Source: Centroberyx gerrardi (taxonomy: Eukaryota; Chordata; Actinopteri; Beryciformes; Berycidae). From it: a DNA stretch of 64,000 bases. The position numbers and the translations under genes were made by a program. The stretch's first letter is position 1; every line of letters begins with the position of its first letter. The stretch lies in contig NC_136002.1 in assembly GCF_048128805.1 (NCBI RefSeq), positions 30,256,320 to 30,320,319 on the forward strand. Reading direction: 5' to 3'. Positions 38,545 through 49,921 of the stretch are shown here, in pieces. The notes beneath the pieces were generated by a model. It was given only the letters and a program-made list of their open reading frames with translations, was not told the origin of the DNA and ran no database searches.

Positions 38545-39804
38545 AGGACTCTGAGAAGTACGTGGAGCAGTTGTTGACTTTGTTTAACCGCTTCAGTAAG
38601 CTGGTGAAGGAAGCCTTCCAGGACGACCCTCGCTTCCTCACCGCCAGGGACAAGGTCTGTGTTCCTCACATCCGAGGCTCAACAGGACGATTAAACTGTT
38701 AAGAATCACACCTGAATGGATTTGATAACCAGTTAAAGGAAAATGTGAAGCATACTTAAATATTTAATACCACCTTTTTGCAAAATGCATTTGAGTTCCA
38801 GTTCCAGTAGTGCACTCTCCTTGCTTAGAGCTTCTGAGTGGCTTCCACTTGTCTTATATTTGTTCCTAAAGTTTGTTGTGTATTCTTAGAGTTGCTAACT
38901 CTCTGTTTTGGTGTAAAACCCACTCTACTGGTGGCATTAGTACCTAAGCCTCTCTAAAAGCCACACAGAGAGAGAGGGAAAAACCTAGTTAAGTCCAGAT
39001 AAACATGTTCCTCTGCTGGTTGCTGTTGTACTGGACTACAGGTCCTTGCAGAGAACAAGCTTCTAGCAGCTCCAACAGATTTTCAGCAGCAGAATCACTC
39101 ATCACTCATCACTCATCGTACTCATCACACTCCTATTTAAGGTCATGAACAGTCAACTAGCAATCATTGTTTTCTTTAGTTTTATTTAGTTACGGTGGCG
39201 CCCACAGCTGGAACATTGACCCCACAGCTAGAAAAATTCATCATCTGGCTTTATTGCTCAGCCAGACCAAAAAATGCCAAAATTACAGTACAGTCGTCCA
39301 TATGTCATGATATGAATATCCAACTAAGAGCCATTCTTCAACAGCATCGCCTTCTGGATTTGATCCTAGAGTCGACCAAGGAGCGAACCATTTTGAAAAT
39401 TTAATCCACTGCACATACTGAACTATTGATCCTTCCCTGGTCACCCACAGACTGATTTAATCATTTGGGCCCATGAGCTGAGAAACTTTTAAGAGCCCCT
39501 GATCTGCAGTGTCCCATTTGGTCTCCTGGTATCTATTATGCCAATGAAGGTGATCATCTTTTCTATTCCTGTTCCTCCCAGGCTTACAAGGCCGTTGTCA
39601 ACGACGCCACAATATTCAAACTGGAGCTGCCTATGAAACAGAAAGGGTGAGTGGAGCGCTTTGTTTTCTACTTGGTGAATGGGACCAACCCAAAGTTACC
39701 ATCAGAAAGTATATGGGAAAAGCTAAGATGCTGGGTTGTCTTTCTTCCTATTTTGATAAAATCTAGTCTTGTAGTGTGTATTTAATTGTGTAGTGTGTAT
39801 TTAA

Positions 39805-39852
<48 letters not shown>

Positions 39853-40757
39853 CCATCCATCCAGTGTGGGTCTGAAGACTCAGCCGGAGTCCAAGTGTCC
39901 TGAGCTGCTGGCTAATTACTGTGACATGCTGCTGAGGAAAACTCCTCTCAGCAAGAAACTCACCTCAGAGGAAATAGAGCTCAAACTCAAAGAAGTGGTG
40001 AGTCATGGGCCTGGTTAGCCTGGCTTTCACTAAACCGGGCCAAACGGGGCTTAGCCAGGGCTTACTCACTGTTCACTTTAGTCACGCAGTTTTTTTTCTT
40101 GTTGATTGAAAGAAGGTGTTTCAGAGTTGAAATGTGGTTTTGATCTCATGTTATGAACATTTCAAGTTGTGATAATGTAATGACTGCTGCATATTCAAAT
40201 AACTAGTCAAAATGTAATAAAATATCCCTTTAAATGAGTCAAGTTTATAAGAAGCATCTGGTCAAAGACGGATTCTGATGCAATGGCTTTCTTTGGGAGT
40301 ATATACAAAAGAGATAGATGTGAAAAAGCTTGATTTTGTTGTTAAAATCCACTTTGGAAAAGGAAAACTCCCTGTCAATGTCCACTAAACATCGGATCCA
40401 GGATGCAAATCGTAATATACAAGGCCACAGTGCTATATATACAAGGCTATTTTATTGGGTTTGTTTGGTATTTTTGCCTTTCTGTGTCTCTTTTCCATTT
40501 TCCACCACTTAGTTTAAACTTTATGGTCCCAAAGCTTTGTCATGGCACTTCTGTCTCTCTCTCCTTCCCTCCCTCCTCTGTTCTCATACTTGCCTCTCCT
40601 CTCCTCTTCTCTCCTCCCAGCTCTTGGTGTTGAAGTATGTCCAGAACAAGGATGTGTTCATGCGTTACCACAAAGCTCACCTGACCAGGCGTCTGATTCT
40701 GGACATTTCAGCGGACAGCGAGATCGAGGAGAACATGGTGGAGTGGCTGAGGGTGAG

Positions 40758-40797
<40 letters not shown>

Positions 40798-41195
40798 CCA
40801 CAGCGACATGTCATACACACAGGTACACTCATTAATGCATGCTCACACACTCGCCATTTCCAACTCCTTTTGTTCTTTGTCAGACACACACACACGCAAT
40901 CACACACAGTGAAGTTGGAGTATTTTGCAACAAAACACAAGTTTAATGAGAAATATGTATTAATGAATGAATTCATCTCTCTTTCTCTTTCTGTTCCTCT
41001 TTCCTCCCTCCTTCGTGTTTCTCCCTGGTTTCCTGTGTTGTTTTCGTCCGTCTGTAGGAAGTAGGAATGCCGGCTGACTACGTGAACAAGCTGGCCAGGA
41101 TGTTTCAGGACATCAAGGTCTCAGAAGATCTCAACCAGGTCTTCAAGGAGATGCACAAACACAACAAGCTGGCGCTGCCAGGTAGGACACACACA

Positions 41196-41243
<48 letters not shown>

Positions 41244-42889
41244 ACAAGCTGGTACCACTGATTCACTTTTAGCAACAGAATCACTAAACGGAAAACAACA
41301 CAACTAATAATAAACAATAATTTCCCTTTCAAGTATTTTCCTACCTTTCCTTCCCTCCCTTCTGAACACAGTGGTATCAGGGCAGTGATACTGTTAAATC
41401 AGTGTTTGACATTTGCATTTTAGGCGACACTCACCGGCCAAAATAATTGGAGCACCAGTTTTCCATAAAACATGAAAGAGCTGTCACATGTTTGTTAAGC
41501 AAAACCTGCAGCCTGTTCTTAATCTGATTATCTATGCTGTTTTGTGACCTTCAATTCATCCTCAACTTTTAGATTATGGTTCGTTTCTTTGATGAGCATG
41601 ACAATTAATTGACTGGTAATCTCAAATAATAATAATTTATTAATCAAATGCTGATATTTTGCCAATAATAATGGAAAACTGGTGTTCCAATTATTTTGGC
41701 CAGTGAGTGTACATAGTGAGTTTGAGTGAAGAAGGTTTTGTGTCTTGCTCAAGGACGCTTCATTGGTTTATGTGCTTCTTTCTAACTTCTCTAACCACCA
41801 GGCCATCTTGCCACCCAAACACCAATATCTCCTCAGGTAAAAGAATATATTTCGAAGCTGTAATTCAGCGGCGTTCCTCTCTCCCTCCCTTCCTGCAGCG
41901 GACAGTGTGAACATTAAGATCCTGAACGCCGGCGCGTGGTCGCGGAGCAGCGAGAAGGTTTTTGTCTCGCTGCCTACGGAGCTGGAGGACCTGATCCCCG
42001 AGGTGGAGGACTTCTACAAGAGGAACCACAGCGGTCGCAAACTCCACTGGCATCACCTCATGTCCAACGGCATTGTGAGTGAATTGGGGGGGGGAAATAG
42101 AGAAGCCGGGGCTCATGCAGCTGTGGAGAGCCTACAGATATGGAGCTTCATGGAGTTAAAAATTGTTTTTCAGGCTTGGAATGGATACAGAAACTGATAC
42201 TTGCTCTGAATTTTTGTTATTGGACTTTATTTCTCTCTGTTATTTTTCTCATTAAGTTACAGTTTACCCATTTTACCTTCCTTCTTCCTCCCAAAACCTC
42301 TCCTCCTCCTATTCTCCCCCAACCTCATCTTCCTCGTGTTCTTCCTCACCTACTTTTCCTCCCTCTCAAACCACTTTTCCTCTCATCTCTTTTAATCTCT
42401 TTTGGTCTCTTCTTCTTGTCTTTGTTCGTCTCCTGTCTTCTCTGCTCTTCTCTGCTCTTCTCTTTTCATCTCTTCTCTTCTCTTGACTCATCTCTTCTCT
42501 TCTCGTCCTTTTTCTCGTTTCTTCTCTTCGCTTCTCGTCTCTTCTCGTCTCGACTTGTCTCTTTTCTCCTCTCATCTCTTCTTCTCATCTCCTCTCTTCG
42601 TCTCTTCTCTTCTTGTCTCGTCCCTTTCTATTCCTCCTGTTCTTCTCACCTTCTCCTCTTCCTCCTCCTTTGTTTCTCCTCCTCCTCTCCTCTTCTTCCC
42701 CTCCTCTCTTCTCAGATCACCTTTAAGAACGAGGTGGGTCAGTACGACCTGGAGGTGACGACCTTCCAGCTGGCTGTGTTGTTTGCCTGGAACCAGAGAC
42801 CGAGGGAGAGAATCAGCTTTGAGAACCTCAAACTGGCCACAGAGCTGCCTGATGCAGAGCTGCGCCGCACACTCTGGGTCAGACCATGG

Positions 42890-42930
<41 letters not shown>

Positions 42931-44611
42931 TTATTGTTTCAAAATTTGGTACTACTACTACGTTTGCCACGTCTAACAAAAATGCCATCAAGCAAACCAC
43001 ACTTGGACAGCTTTGTAGCACCTTTTACACAGCGGTTTTCATATTTTGGTTGGGTGTCTGTCTTTGTCAGCTCTGTAAGTGAAATAGTTCCATTATGTCA
43101 AGTTTATTTCTATAGCCCTTCATCACAAAGCATGTGTCAGAGGACTTTACAGAGAACGACCCTACCTAGATCTAACTCATCAACATTCAGTCACAAAACA
43201 AAATAATGTAATGCAGTACGCAACAAAACTCAAGGAAACAAAACAAAGTGCAAGTCACAAAATAGCATGTTGGAAACACATAACAGACCCACCTAACCTA
43301 CCTGGTGAAAGTATTGAACTTTTCTGAAATTCAATATTGATTTCAATCTTTCACAACGGTATCATAGTAGCATCAAAATCTTGGTTATGATGACAACCGT
43401 AAATGAGCAAAGGAAAACACTTGCATCAACAAGCCCACACACACCGTCAGCGGTCAGTTAACCTTCTCCTCCCTCTCTCTCTCTCTCTCTCTCTCCTCTC
43501 CTCTCTCTCTGTCTTCAGTCCCTGGTGGCCTTCCCTAAGCTGAAGAGACAGGTGCTGTCCTACGACCCTCCAGTCAGCTCGCCCAAAGACTTCACTGACA
43601 GCACACTCTTCTACGTCAACCAGGAGTTCTCGCTCATGTACGCCACGGCCTTGTTTATTAAAAAAAAATAAAAAATGTCTCTCTTCGTCTCTCAAAAGTT
43701 ATGACGTTGAAGAATGTGGAGCTGTTCAAGTCCCCATCACTCCATTTTTTTTAAAAATTTCGTTTAGCTAAATTGTGTTGTGATGCTCTTGTGACGATCT
43801 TTTGTGTCTTTCTGTGTTTTTTTTTTTTAGCAAAAACTCCAAGGTCCAGAAGCGAGGAAAGATCAACCTGATTGGTCGCCTTCAGCTGACCACAGAGCGA
43901 ATGAGAGAAGAGGAGAATGAAGGCATCGTTCAACTCAGAATACTCAGAACTCAGGTACGGAAATACGACGTTAAGATTGTTTTTAACAACCGACAGAATC
44001 AGATAGTAGACAGTCACGGGAAACAGAAGAGATTGGCGAAGGAGGGGATGAACTGTAGCTCTCAGGAGTTAAATTCACAACCTTTAAGTGAGTAGTATTT
44101 ATTTTTCTCTACATTTCTTTTTGCTTACTGTTTTTACCTTTTTTAATGTTTATTTTCTCCTTTGTAAAGCGCTTTGTAACTATTGGTAAACAGATTGGAG
44201 GCTTCTTAGCTTGTAATGTTAAAGATTGTGCAGTTGGATGCTCTTTGGATAAAAAAAAAAAGGGGTCCTCTGCCAATAATGTGGAAAAACAGAGAGATTG
44301 TTTTGGATCTGTTAAATTCTATTCTATGTATTCTATTCTTTCTTTCTATTTGACCAGTGTATATTGTGTATACATAGAGCCTGTAGAAGTGTTGCTTTTG
44401 CGTTTCCCCCCTCCAGGAGGCCATCATCCAGATCATGAAGATGAGGAAGAGGATCAGCAACGCCCAGCTGCAGACGGAGCTGGTGGAGATCCTGAAGAAC
44501 ATGTTCCTGCCTCAGAAGAAGATGATCAAGGAGCAGATCGAGTGGCTCATCGAGCACAAATACATCAAGCGGGACGAGACGGACATCAACACCTTCATCT
44601 ACATGGCCTAG
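25986..44611 (+). CDS. cul5: Cullin-5, scaffold of CRL5 ubiquitin ligases
   Basis: Nineteen exons: 25986-26009, 27248-27357, 31149-31248, 32124-32300, 33237-33378, 34541-34686, 35544-35624, 36363-36456, 37574-37704, 38547-38654, 39582-39646, 39865-39997, 40621-40752, 41058-41181, 41899-42074, 42716-42877, 43519-43637, 43831-43954, 44417-44611. They total 2343 bases, giving 780 aa, the human length. Cul5 holds SOCS-box/Elongin receptors at its N-terminal cullin repeats (about residues 10-380) and RBX2 plus E2 through the cullin-homology and winged-helix C-terminus. The NEDD8 acceptor motif IIQIMKMRKR sits at the start of exon 19, with the acceptor lysine at K724 exactly as in human; the chain ends in the cullin-typical NTFIYMA. 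No frameshift or lost residue is seen. Several introns carry long CT or CA/GT tracts next to splice sites. Confidence 0.98.
26642..26690. repeat. AC microsatellite in cul5 intron 1
   Basis: About twenty-four AC dinucleotides. Confidence 0.95.
26770..27242. repeat. Pyrimidine minisatellite before cul5 exon 2
   Basis: CT-rich for about 470 bases. A unit of about 46 bases containing cctcctctttcgctctgtct is repeated from 26995 to 27180, followed by pure (CT)n right up to the acceptor at 27247. Long Ser/Leu frames here are spurious. Confidence 0.95.
27880..29949. other. cul5 intron 2, mostly unremarkable
   Basis: Apart from an antisense SINE module at about 27905-27945 (gtcttcctcaaagacacttc) I see no exon, RNA gene or clear element. 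Confidence 0.5.
29950..30622. mobile_element. MITE (30032-30555) between direct repeats
   Basis: gtgatcacatcggatgct at 30032 is inverted at 30555, enclosing about 520 bases with no coding frame. Outside it, a stretch of about 50 bases (agtgttagtgccttgctc ... agctacacagg) occurs on both sides in direct orientation (29970-30018 and 30571-30620). It resembles an antisense SINE module. cul5 intron 2. Confidence 0.75.
31253..31294. repeat. GT microsatellite at the cul5 exon 3 donor
   Basis: Begins four bases into intron 3, directly after gtaa. Confidence 0.95.
32419..32622 (+). other. Two decayed copies of the cul5 exon 4 tail
   Basis: Bases 32570-32622 match the last 45 coding bases of exon 4 plus its donor (32256-32308) at about 44 of 54 positions. 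They read GNNKKTKMENSIVRN and keep a donor (gtaaga at 32615). A shorter, more decayed copy is at 32419-32455. The two intronic copies also share the 25 bases upstream (32396-32418 and 32546-32569). No acceptor precedes them, so they are not a functional exon. Confidence 0.75.
33573..33988. mobile_element. TTAA-flanked MITE in cul5 intron 5
   Basis: About 32 bases at 33573-33604 (ttaaagtgatgttgaacttt...) are inverted at 33956-33988 with one extra base. Both ends carry TTAA, as with piggyBac-type insertions. A second inverted pair lies inside (about 33825-33855 and 33900-33930). Confidence 0.85.
34441..34533. repeat. CT microsatellite before cul5 exon 6
   Basis: About forty CT dinucleotides, separated from the acceptor at 34540 by only a few bases. 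Confidence 0.97.
35908..36326. mobile_element. MITE in cul5 intron 7
   Basis: gagggtgtgatcacacc at the left is matched inverted by gatgtgaatacaccctc at the right; about 420 bases, no coding frame. It ends 36 bases upstream of exon 8. Confidence 0.65.
36760..37445. repeat. Two copies of a SINE-like repeat in cul5 intron 8
   Basis: 36770-37030 and 37175-37445 share tgccctgcttcacac, a stretch around agcagttggag, gagggaagagc/gaggtgagagc, and a closing ccaaaccgacagccttctgg / tcaaaccagtgcctccctgg. The second also has the antisense cttgctcaagggcatctt module. A third, poorer copy is at 52325-52520. Confidence 0.6.
37709..37769. repeat. AC microsatellite at the cul5 exon 9 donor
   Basis: Starts eight bases into intron 9, about thirty units. 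The rest of intron 9 to 38513 shows nothing recognisable. Confidence 0.97.
38514..38542. repeat. GT microsatellite at the cul5 exon 10 acceptor
   Basis: Runs to within four bases of the acceptor (gtgtccag). Confidence 0.95.
39808..39851. repeat. GT microsatellite before cul5 exon 12
   Basis: Ends 13 bases before the exon at 39865. Confidence 0.95.
40757..40796. repeat. CA microsatellite at the cul5 exon 13 donor
   Basis: Follows gtgagt directly. Confidence 0.97.
41186..41240. repeat. CA microsatellite at the cul5 exon 14 donor
   Basis: Follows gtagg directly, interrupted once by a G. Confidence 0.97.
41427..41710. mobile_element. Tc1/mariner-type MITE in cul5 intron 14
   Basis: The left end acactcaccggccaaaataa is inverted at the right as ttattttggccagtgagtgt, with arms of about 39 bases and few mismatches. 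The interior is about 200 AT-rich bases. A TA follows the right end. Confidence 0.85.
42280..42713. repeat. Pyrimidine tract before cul5 exon 16
   Basis: About 430 bases of tctcttctc-type sequence running into the acceptor at 42715. No regular period. Confidence 0.95.
42890..42929. repeat. CA microsatellite after cul5 exon 16
   Basis: Starts 12 bases into intron 16. Further on, 43095-43210 is an antisense L2-like fragment (aagtttatttctatagccct). Confidence 0.9.
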
Positions 44612-47600
44612 GGAGGGGGAACGGAGGGGAGCGCTTTCTAGCTCCGTTTTTTTTACACCTGGCCCGCGACCGACGCTTTAAACACTTGGAAGAGGAGGGA
44701 GGGAGAAGAACGACGCGTTTGGAAGAGGAGAGGGACGATGACGACGAGCAGGGATTATGCCGAAGGACGAGGAAGAGAGTTTCTGCCAGAGGAAGAGGGG
44801 GGAAGAAGTGTGGGGTTTTTTTTTGTGTGTGTGTGAGACGGCCGCCAGTTGTAATTGGAGTGTCGACGCGAGGCGAAGCGTCGAGTCGTCGGACTGGCTG
44901 TCGTCTCCAACGCCCTCTAGTGTCGACTGGAGGAGAGGGACGGCAGCATGCGCCATCTGCCAGCAGCTCAGAAGAAATAATTAGTGACATAATTCAATTA
45001 AATACTTCCTGCCTTACTTTCGTTAGCGACGGACTGCGGTGGAGGAGCGGGGATGGGGAGGGGGGGTGGGGGTGGGAAGGGGGACACATGGAACTAGCTG
45101 ATATCAATCCTTTGCTTTCACTTGACGCCACAGCTCTCATCTGTGGCCATTTTTTTGCGGCGGCCATTTTGCGTCCCTCCCATTGAGCGTTTGTTTTATT
45201 TCAACTGGGAACGCAAAAAACAGGCGCGAGTGAAAGCGGCCCGTAAGGAGGAGGAGGAGGAGCGTGGACACGGAGAGACTAGTCGATACTACCGAGGAGT
45301 ATTTTGCCAAATGTGTGTGTGTGTTTGCGTGCATGGAGAGTGTCTGGCCTTGTAAGTGTGTGTGTGTGTGTGTGCGTGTGTGTGTGTGTACTTTCAACAG
45401 CATGCTGCTCTCTTGAGATGTTTTCGTTCGTTGGAGGATCTGTCATGTTTGTCAGTGGTCTGAAAAGTCAGACCAGGGTGAGAAATTAAGACCAGCCGCC
45501 ACTCAGATGCTGGGAATTGTTTGTTTTTTTGCTTTTGTTTTTTTTTGTTTTTTGCTGTGGCTGGTCAGTTTGTCAACAGGTAACCAACTGTTGTTTGGAC
45601 ACCTGAGTCTATTCTAAAAAGTTTAGCTGGCTGGTAAAATAAGTGAAATTGTTGTATGAAATTAGGCCACTGCTACTATTCAATAGCTAGAGAAAACACT
45701 AGCTGAGAACAGTGAGGTTTTAATACCAGCTGAATCAGCCGGGCAGGAGTGTCGGCACGTCCACAATCATGACCAGGCACTTAAATGAAATAGGAAAAAG
45801 ATACTCACACACTGGGTTGAGGCTCCTTTAGTGAGTTTTGTTTTTAGAAAGCATTAATCTTTATTCTGTTTCAGTACCGGTAGAACGCCATATAACTGAA
45901 CCAAATGCAGAATACACCACACATGACTACAGATATTTATTTCATTAAGGATTACAGTTAATGAGCTGTTGGTTTTTGATGTTTTCCTGCTGCAGATTAT
46001 TTAGAGGGCAGTGCACAGTATGAACTATCTGACATAGCCATTATGATGAGTGTGTGTGTGTGTGTGTGTGTGTCGCCCCTGTCCCCTGCCTTCACTGCCC
46101 CAACAGACGCCACACGTGTCGTTCTCATACACACTTTTCAACACATAAATGAATAACACACTGACGCAACGTGTTAACATACATATCTTGCATTGAAAGA
46201 TAGTACAGATGTGTCTTTTCCCCCAAACTAGACGCTCGGGCGTGTTGAAAATGACGCTTTTGCTTTTTGAGAGTGTGTGAATCAGAACAGCCAATTAGTG
46301 TGAGGCGTTTGCTAACATATCAGTTGTGGTTTTAGGTGTAATGGTAGTTGAGGTGGTGGTTATGCGGCTATACACTATATCATTATTTTCCCCAAAAAAA
46401 TGTTTCCTGATGGGTGGAAGAGCCCCAGACTCGGCATTTACAGAGTTTTATTCCAAAATAAGAGATCTGACAAAAACTGAAAACTCTTATAAAACGACAG
46501 CTGGCGTGAAACTAAAGCACACTATGAGATACTATTGAAGTTATGAGTCATCTTAGACCTTGCCTGCTTTCATATTTAACTGTTTTTAAGGATAAAGTAA
46601 GCTGTTGTTTTTTTTTACCTATTGAACAACGAATTTCAGGCCGCGTATTTTCATTCCAATATACTGTAGATATACAGCTTTTTGGAATCAAACTCGTCAT
46701 TTCGACCACAGGACACTAAAATTCTCCATTGAAACCAACACTAGTGGAATTGCCCAATCACTGCCACAGTTCTGCCAACCGGGATTCAAACTGGCAACCG
46801 TTTGTTCACAGGCTCGCTTCTCTAACCACAGGTAAGAACGGCGGGACGTTTCAAATGGGCCACGCTTACAAAGGAAGAGATAAAAACATTTTAATCATCA
46901 TGCTGTTGTTGTTGACAGCTGTGAAAAGGTAACAACAGATTATTGACACCATATACATTTCAGATAAATTATTAGAACACAGAAAAAACAGCAACAGAAA
47001 ATGTTGATTTATTGATTTGCTCATAGAAATTGAATAGGGTTTCTCACTTATACGGCACTTTGTAGGCGAGGCCTTTTTACCACGTCATCGCTGTTCTGAT
47101 CTGTTGGGCTGCTGCTGCTGTCAGAGAGACTCATCTGTGGTTGTGTTGTGGAATATAAAAAAAATGGTGCAATATCCTGACCCATCTGATGCAGATCTGA
47201 CGGCTTCTCCACATCCAGACAACAAAGAAAAGATGCAAGTTGCCAAAGTTAATTGACTGTCGTTCAGAAATATCCCCCATACACACACACACACACCTTG
47301 AGACAAATCATTGTTACTGATGCGTTGCTGCAGAATACATGAAATCATCAGTGTAGTTTCAGTTTTGTTTTTTGTTTTTTTCATAAAAGGCTATGTTTTT
47401 CTTGTTTTTTTTTATATTTGTGATCAGTATGCTAGAATAGGCCAAGACAACTGCAAAGTAGGTCAAATTTACAACAGGTTTTCCACCAGGGGAAAAGGAA
47501 AAAAACAACAAAACAAAAAAAAGACAGCCAGTGGGTGTGAATGATAAGTCTTTTTTTTACTCCCTGGGAATTTTTAATCCTGCTTTATTTCACAGTTTTG

Positions 47601-48861
47601 TTTCTATTCTTCCCTCTGTTTTGCAAAACATCTCCAGGTTGTAGAAATCCCAATTATACTGAATCTGTGTTGCTGTCTGACCTGTGAGCAGCAGGAACAT
47701 CTCTGTCACGCTGCCATCTTCTGCGCTGAGAGCCTGACAGGATGTTACATAGCAACTTTTCCCGTGTTGATTTTTCAGTTATGCTGAATTGACAAGTGTT
47801 GACTGGAGAGTTGTTTGTCCACTCACACAGCTGATCTGGCTCTGGGGCGGCTGTTCAAAACTGTCAGAAGTTGAATTTACTCTGATGGGTGTGGTCTTAC
47901 ACAAACACCGGCATGGTGTTGATTCTTCCACTCTCCGAGTTAAATTAACAGTGATGAGTTTGCCGTGTAGAGGTTGAAAATGTTAAAGAAAACCACGCTG
48001 CAAACAGGTTTTTAAACAATCGGATAGCAACAGCAGCAGCTTCCCCCACAAACCCAGAAACAGAAACTTTGCAGAAACTTTTGTGAAATGAATTAGAGAC
48101 AGCCGAGTTAAAAAAAAAAAGCAGTGTGTATTTGCATTTTAGTTGCACTGAGATCCCATGGGGCATGCACTCTTTTGGAAGGAGGGTGGATGAGCATGTG
48201 CAGTTGAAGAGTTCAGTTCTAAAACACTGCATCTCCATTTTGGAAAACTAAAATAATCCTGAGGTTCAGCAGTCAATGAATAGAGTTGATACCGTCTGTA
48301 AAAAATTTGTCATTTTGTCAATTAAGGACTTCAGCTACCCACTGTCCTTTAATTTTGTGAGATCATTTTGTAAGAGTAGGAATAAGACTCATTTTTCTCT
48401 GATTTTGGATATCATGTTGGAATGAAACTCTTCAGCAAAATGGGCACAGAGGTTTGGAGAGGAGCACCGTGAATGTGTGGGATTTAATTTGTCATATTTA
48501 TTCTATATTTATACATCAGAATGTCAGTTTCTGTTTCAGTTGTCTTTTTTTTTTTTTTTTTTTTTCTTTTCCATGTTTGTGGAAAGGGTTTCTGCTGTTA
48601 TTGGTTCATGTACATAGATAGCCCTGTTGGGATTTCATGTCTGGAGAGCTGGCACAGTATTGAGACGTACTGAACGCCTGTCCCTCTTCTATTTCAGTTT
48701 TACTTTTTATCACAGAGATGAAATTGTAGCAATATATATTTTTGTTATGTTTTTTTTCCATTGTTAAGATTAGTTTGGTTTGTCAAAATGCTAAAAGAAA
48801 ACTCTTCCTCTTATATTTCAATCACTACAGGACCAGGATGTCCTTGATTTTAGTTCCTGAG

Positions 48862-48901
<40 letters not shown>

Positions 48902-49309
48902 ATGCCAAATGAATTATTTACTATGAACTCTACTCTCAGATATCTGCCTTCTTGTACCCCAGATAAGTCAAACTCTAAACAGCCCCTCTGACTGTATATC
49001 AATCACATTATGCAGTTATATTCCCTGTGCACAGACTTGGCTCAGATATTATTTTGCAAATAATTGTTTTAAACTGCGTGGAGTACATTGGAGGACAAAG
49101 AAATGAGTCTCAGTAAGTTGAGACTATTTGAATGTCAATAGAACATTCTGTACTTTGTATGATCGACAATTTATCTAATACTTTCTTTATTGTCTTGATG
49201 CTGCAAACTTTCCCCTGCGTGTTAAAACAAACACCGATAATAATTTGCAAATATTGTCTCATCCAAGTCTGTCTATCCAGCCAACATGGCACTGAGTTTC
49301 TGTGCAGCT
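44612..49309 (+). other. Probable cul5 3' UTR and flanking DNA
   Basis: GC-rich and GA-rich for the first 700 bases. GT repeats follow at 45351-45388 and 46050-46072, poly-T runs at 45520-45555 and 48546-48566, and an AC run at 48862-48899. 46700-46830 resembles a SINE remnant. A large open frame at 44146-45186 crosses the true stop in another frame and is not supported. Confidence 0.5.
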
Positions 49310-49921
49310 TTAAAGGAAAAATCCTCCCTAAAACACTTCAACACTGTTAAAACAACTAATGGGGATGTACCTTGCATTTCTGGGTCCATTTTGTTGTTTT
49401 TCTGTATTTTTCTTCAACTTCACGTCCAGATATTTCCAGCAGCTACAATGTAGTTTGATATCAGAGAGGGCTTCTTTCTAGAGCCGCCATTTTGCACCGA
49501 GAGACGTTCAACAATCATACAGGGAGAAATCCATCGTAGAAGAGGAGAGAGACCAGTTTCTCCTCCCACAGGAGCAGGAGAGAGACCAGAATGCAATGCA
49601 GCATCAAGACATGTTTTGTTTTGAGCCTGCGATCATAGACACGGCCCAATGTTCACAAACCAATTGGCTGGCTAGCTGTATTTATACGCCCACCTTTGAT
49701 TGAAAGCAACAAGTTCACCCTCTTTAGGGGATTTGGAAAGGCATTCTGGGAAATGTAGGAAATCACTAACTGCAGTAGAAGTAGATGAGGCAGGTTGAGG
49801 GAAAGTTGGTTCACCAAAAAAGTAAATTACAAATCGTCATAACAAAATGATGAAATGCTTTGAACAGCACAGATTGATGTTTAACAGTGAAAGATTCTCT
49901 GAGGCTGGATTTTTCCTTTAA
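49310..49921 (-). mobile_element. Dispersed TTAA-type element, copy B
   Basis: Inverted ends ttaaaggaaaaatcc (49310) and ggatttttcctttaa (49921) share TTAA at both edges; 612 bases without a transposase frame. It is the reverse complement of 12230-12823. Non-autonomous, piggyBac-type by its ends. Confidence 0.8.

Noticed and set aside
42140-42976. 278-codon frame
   Set aside because: Mostly the pyrimidine tract; the real coding part is cul5 exon 16 (42716-42877).
44146-45186. 346-codon open frame on the plus strand
   Set aside because: It overlaps the last cul5 exon in a different frame and continues through GA/GT-rich 3' UTR; no domain or family resemblance.
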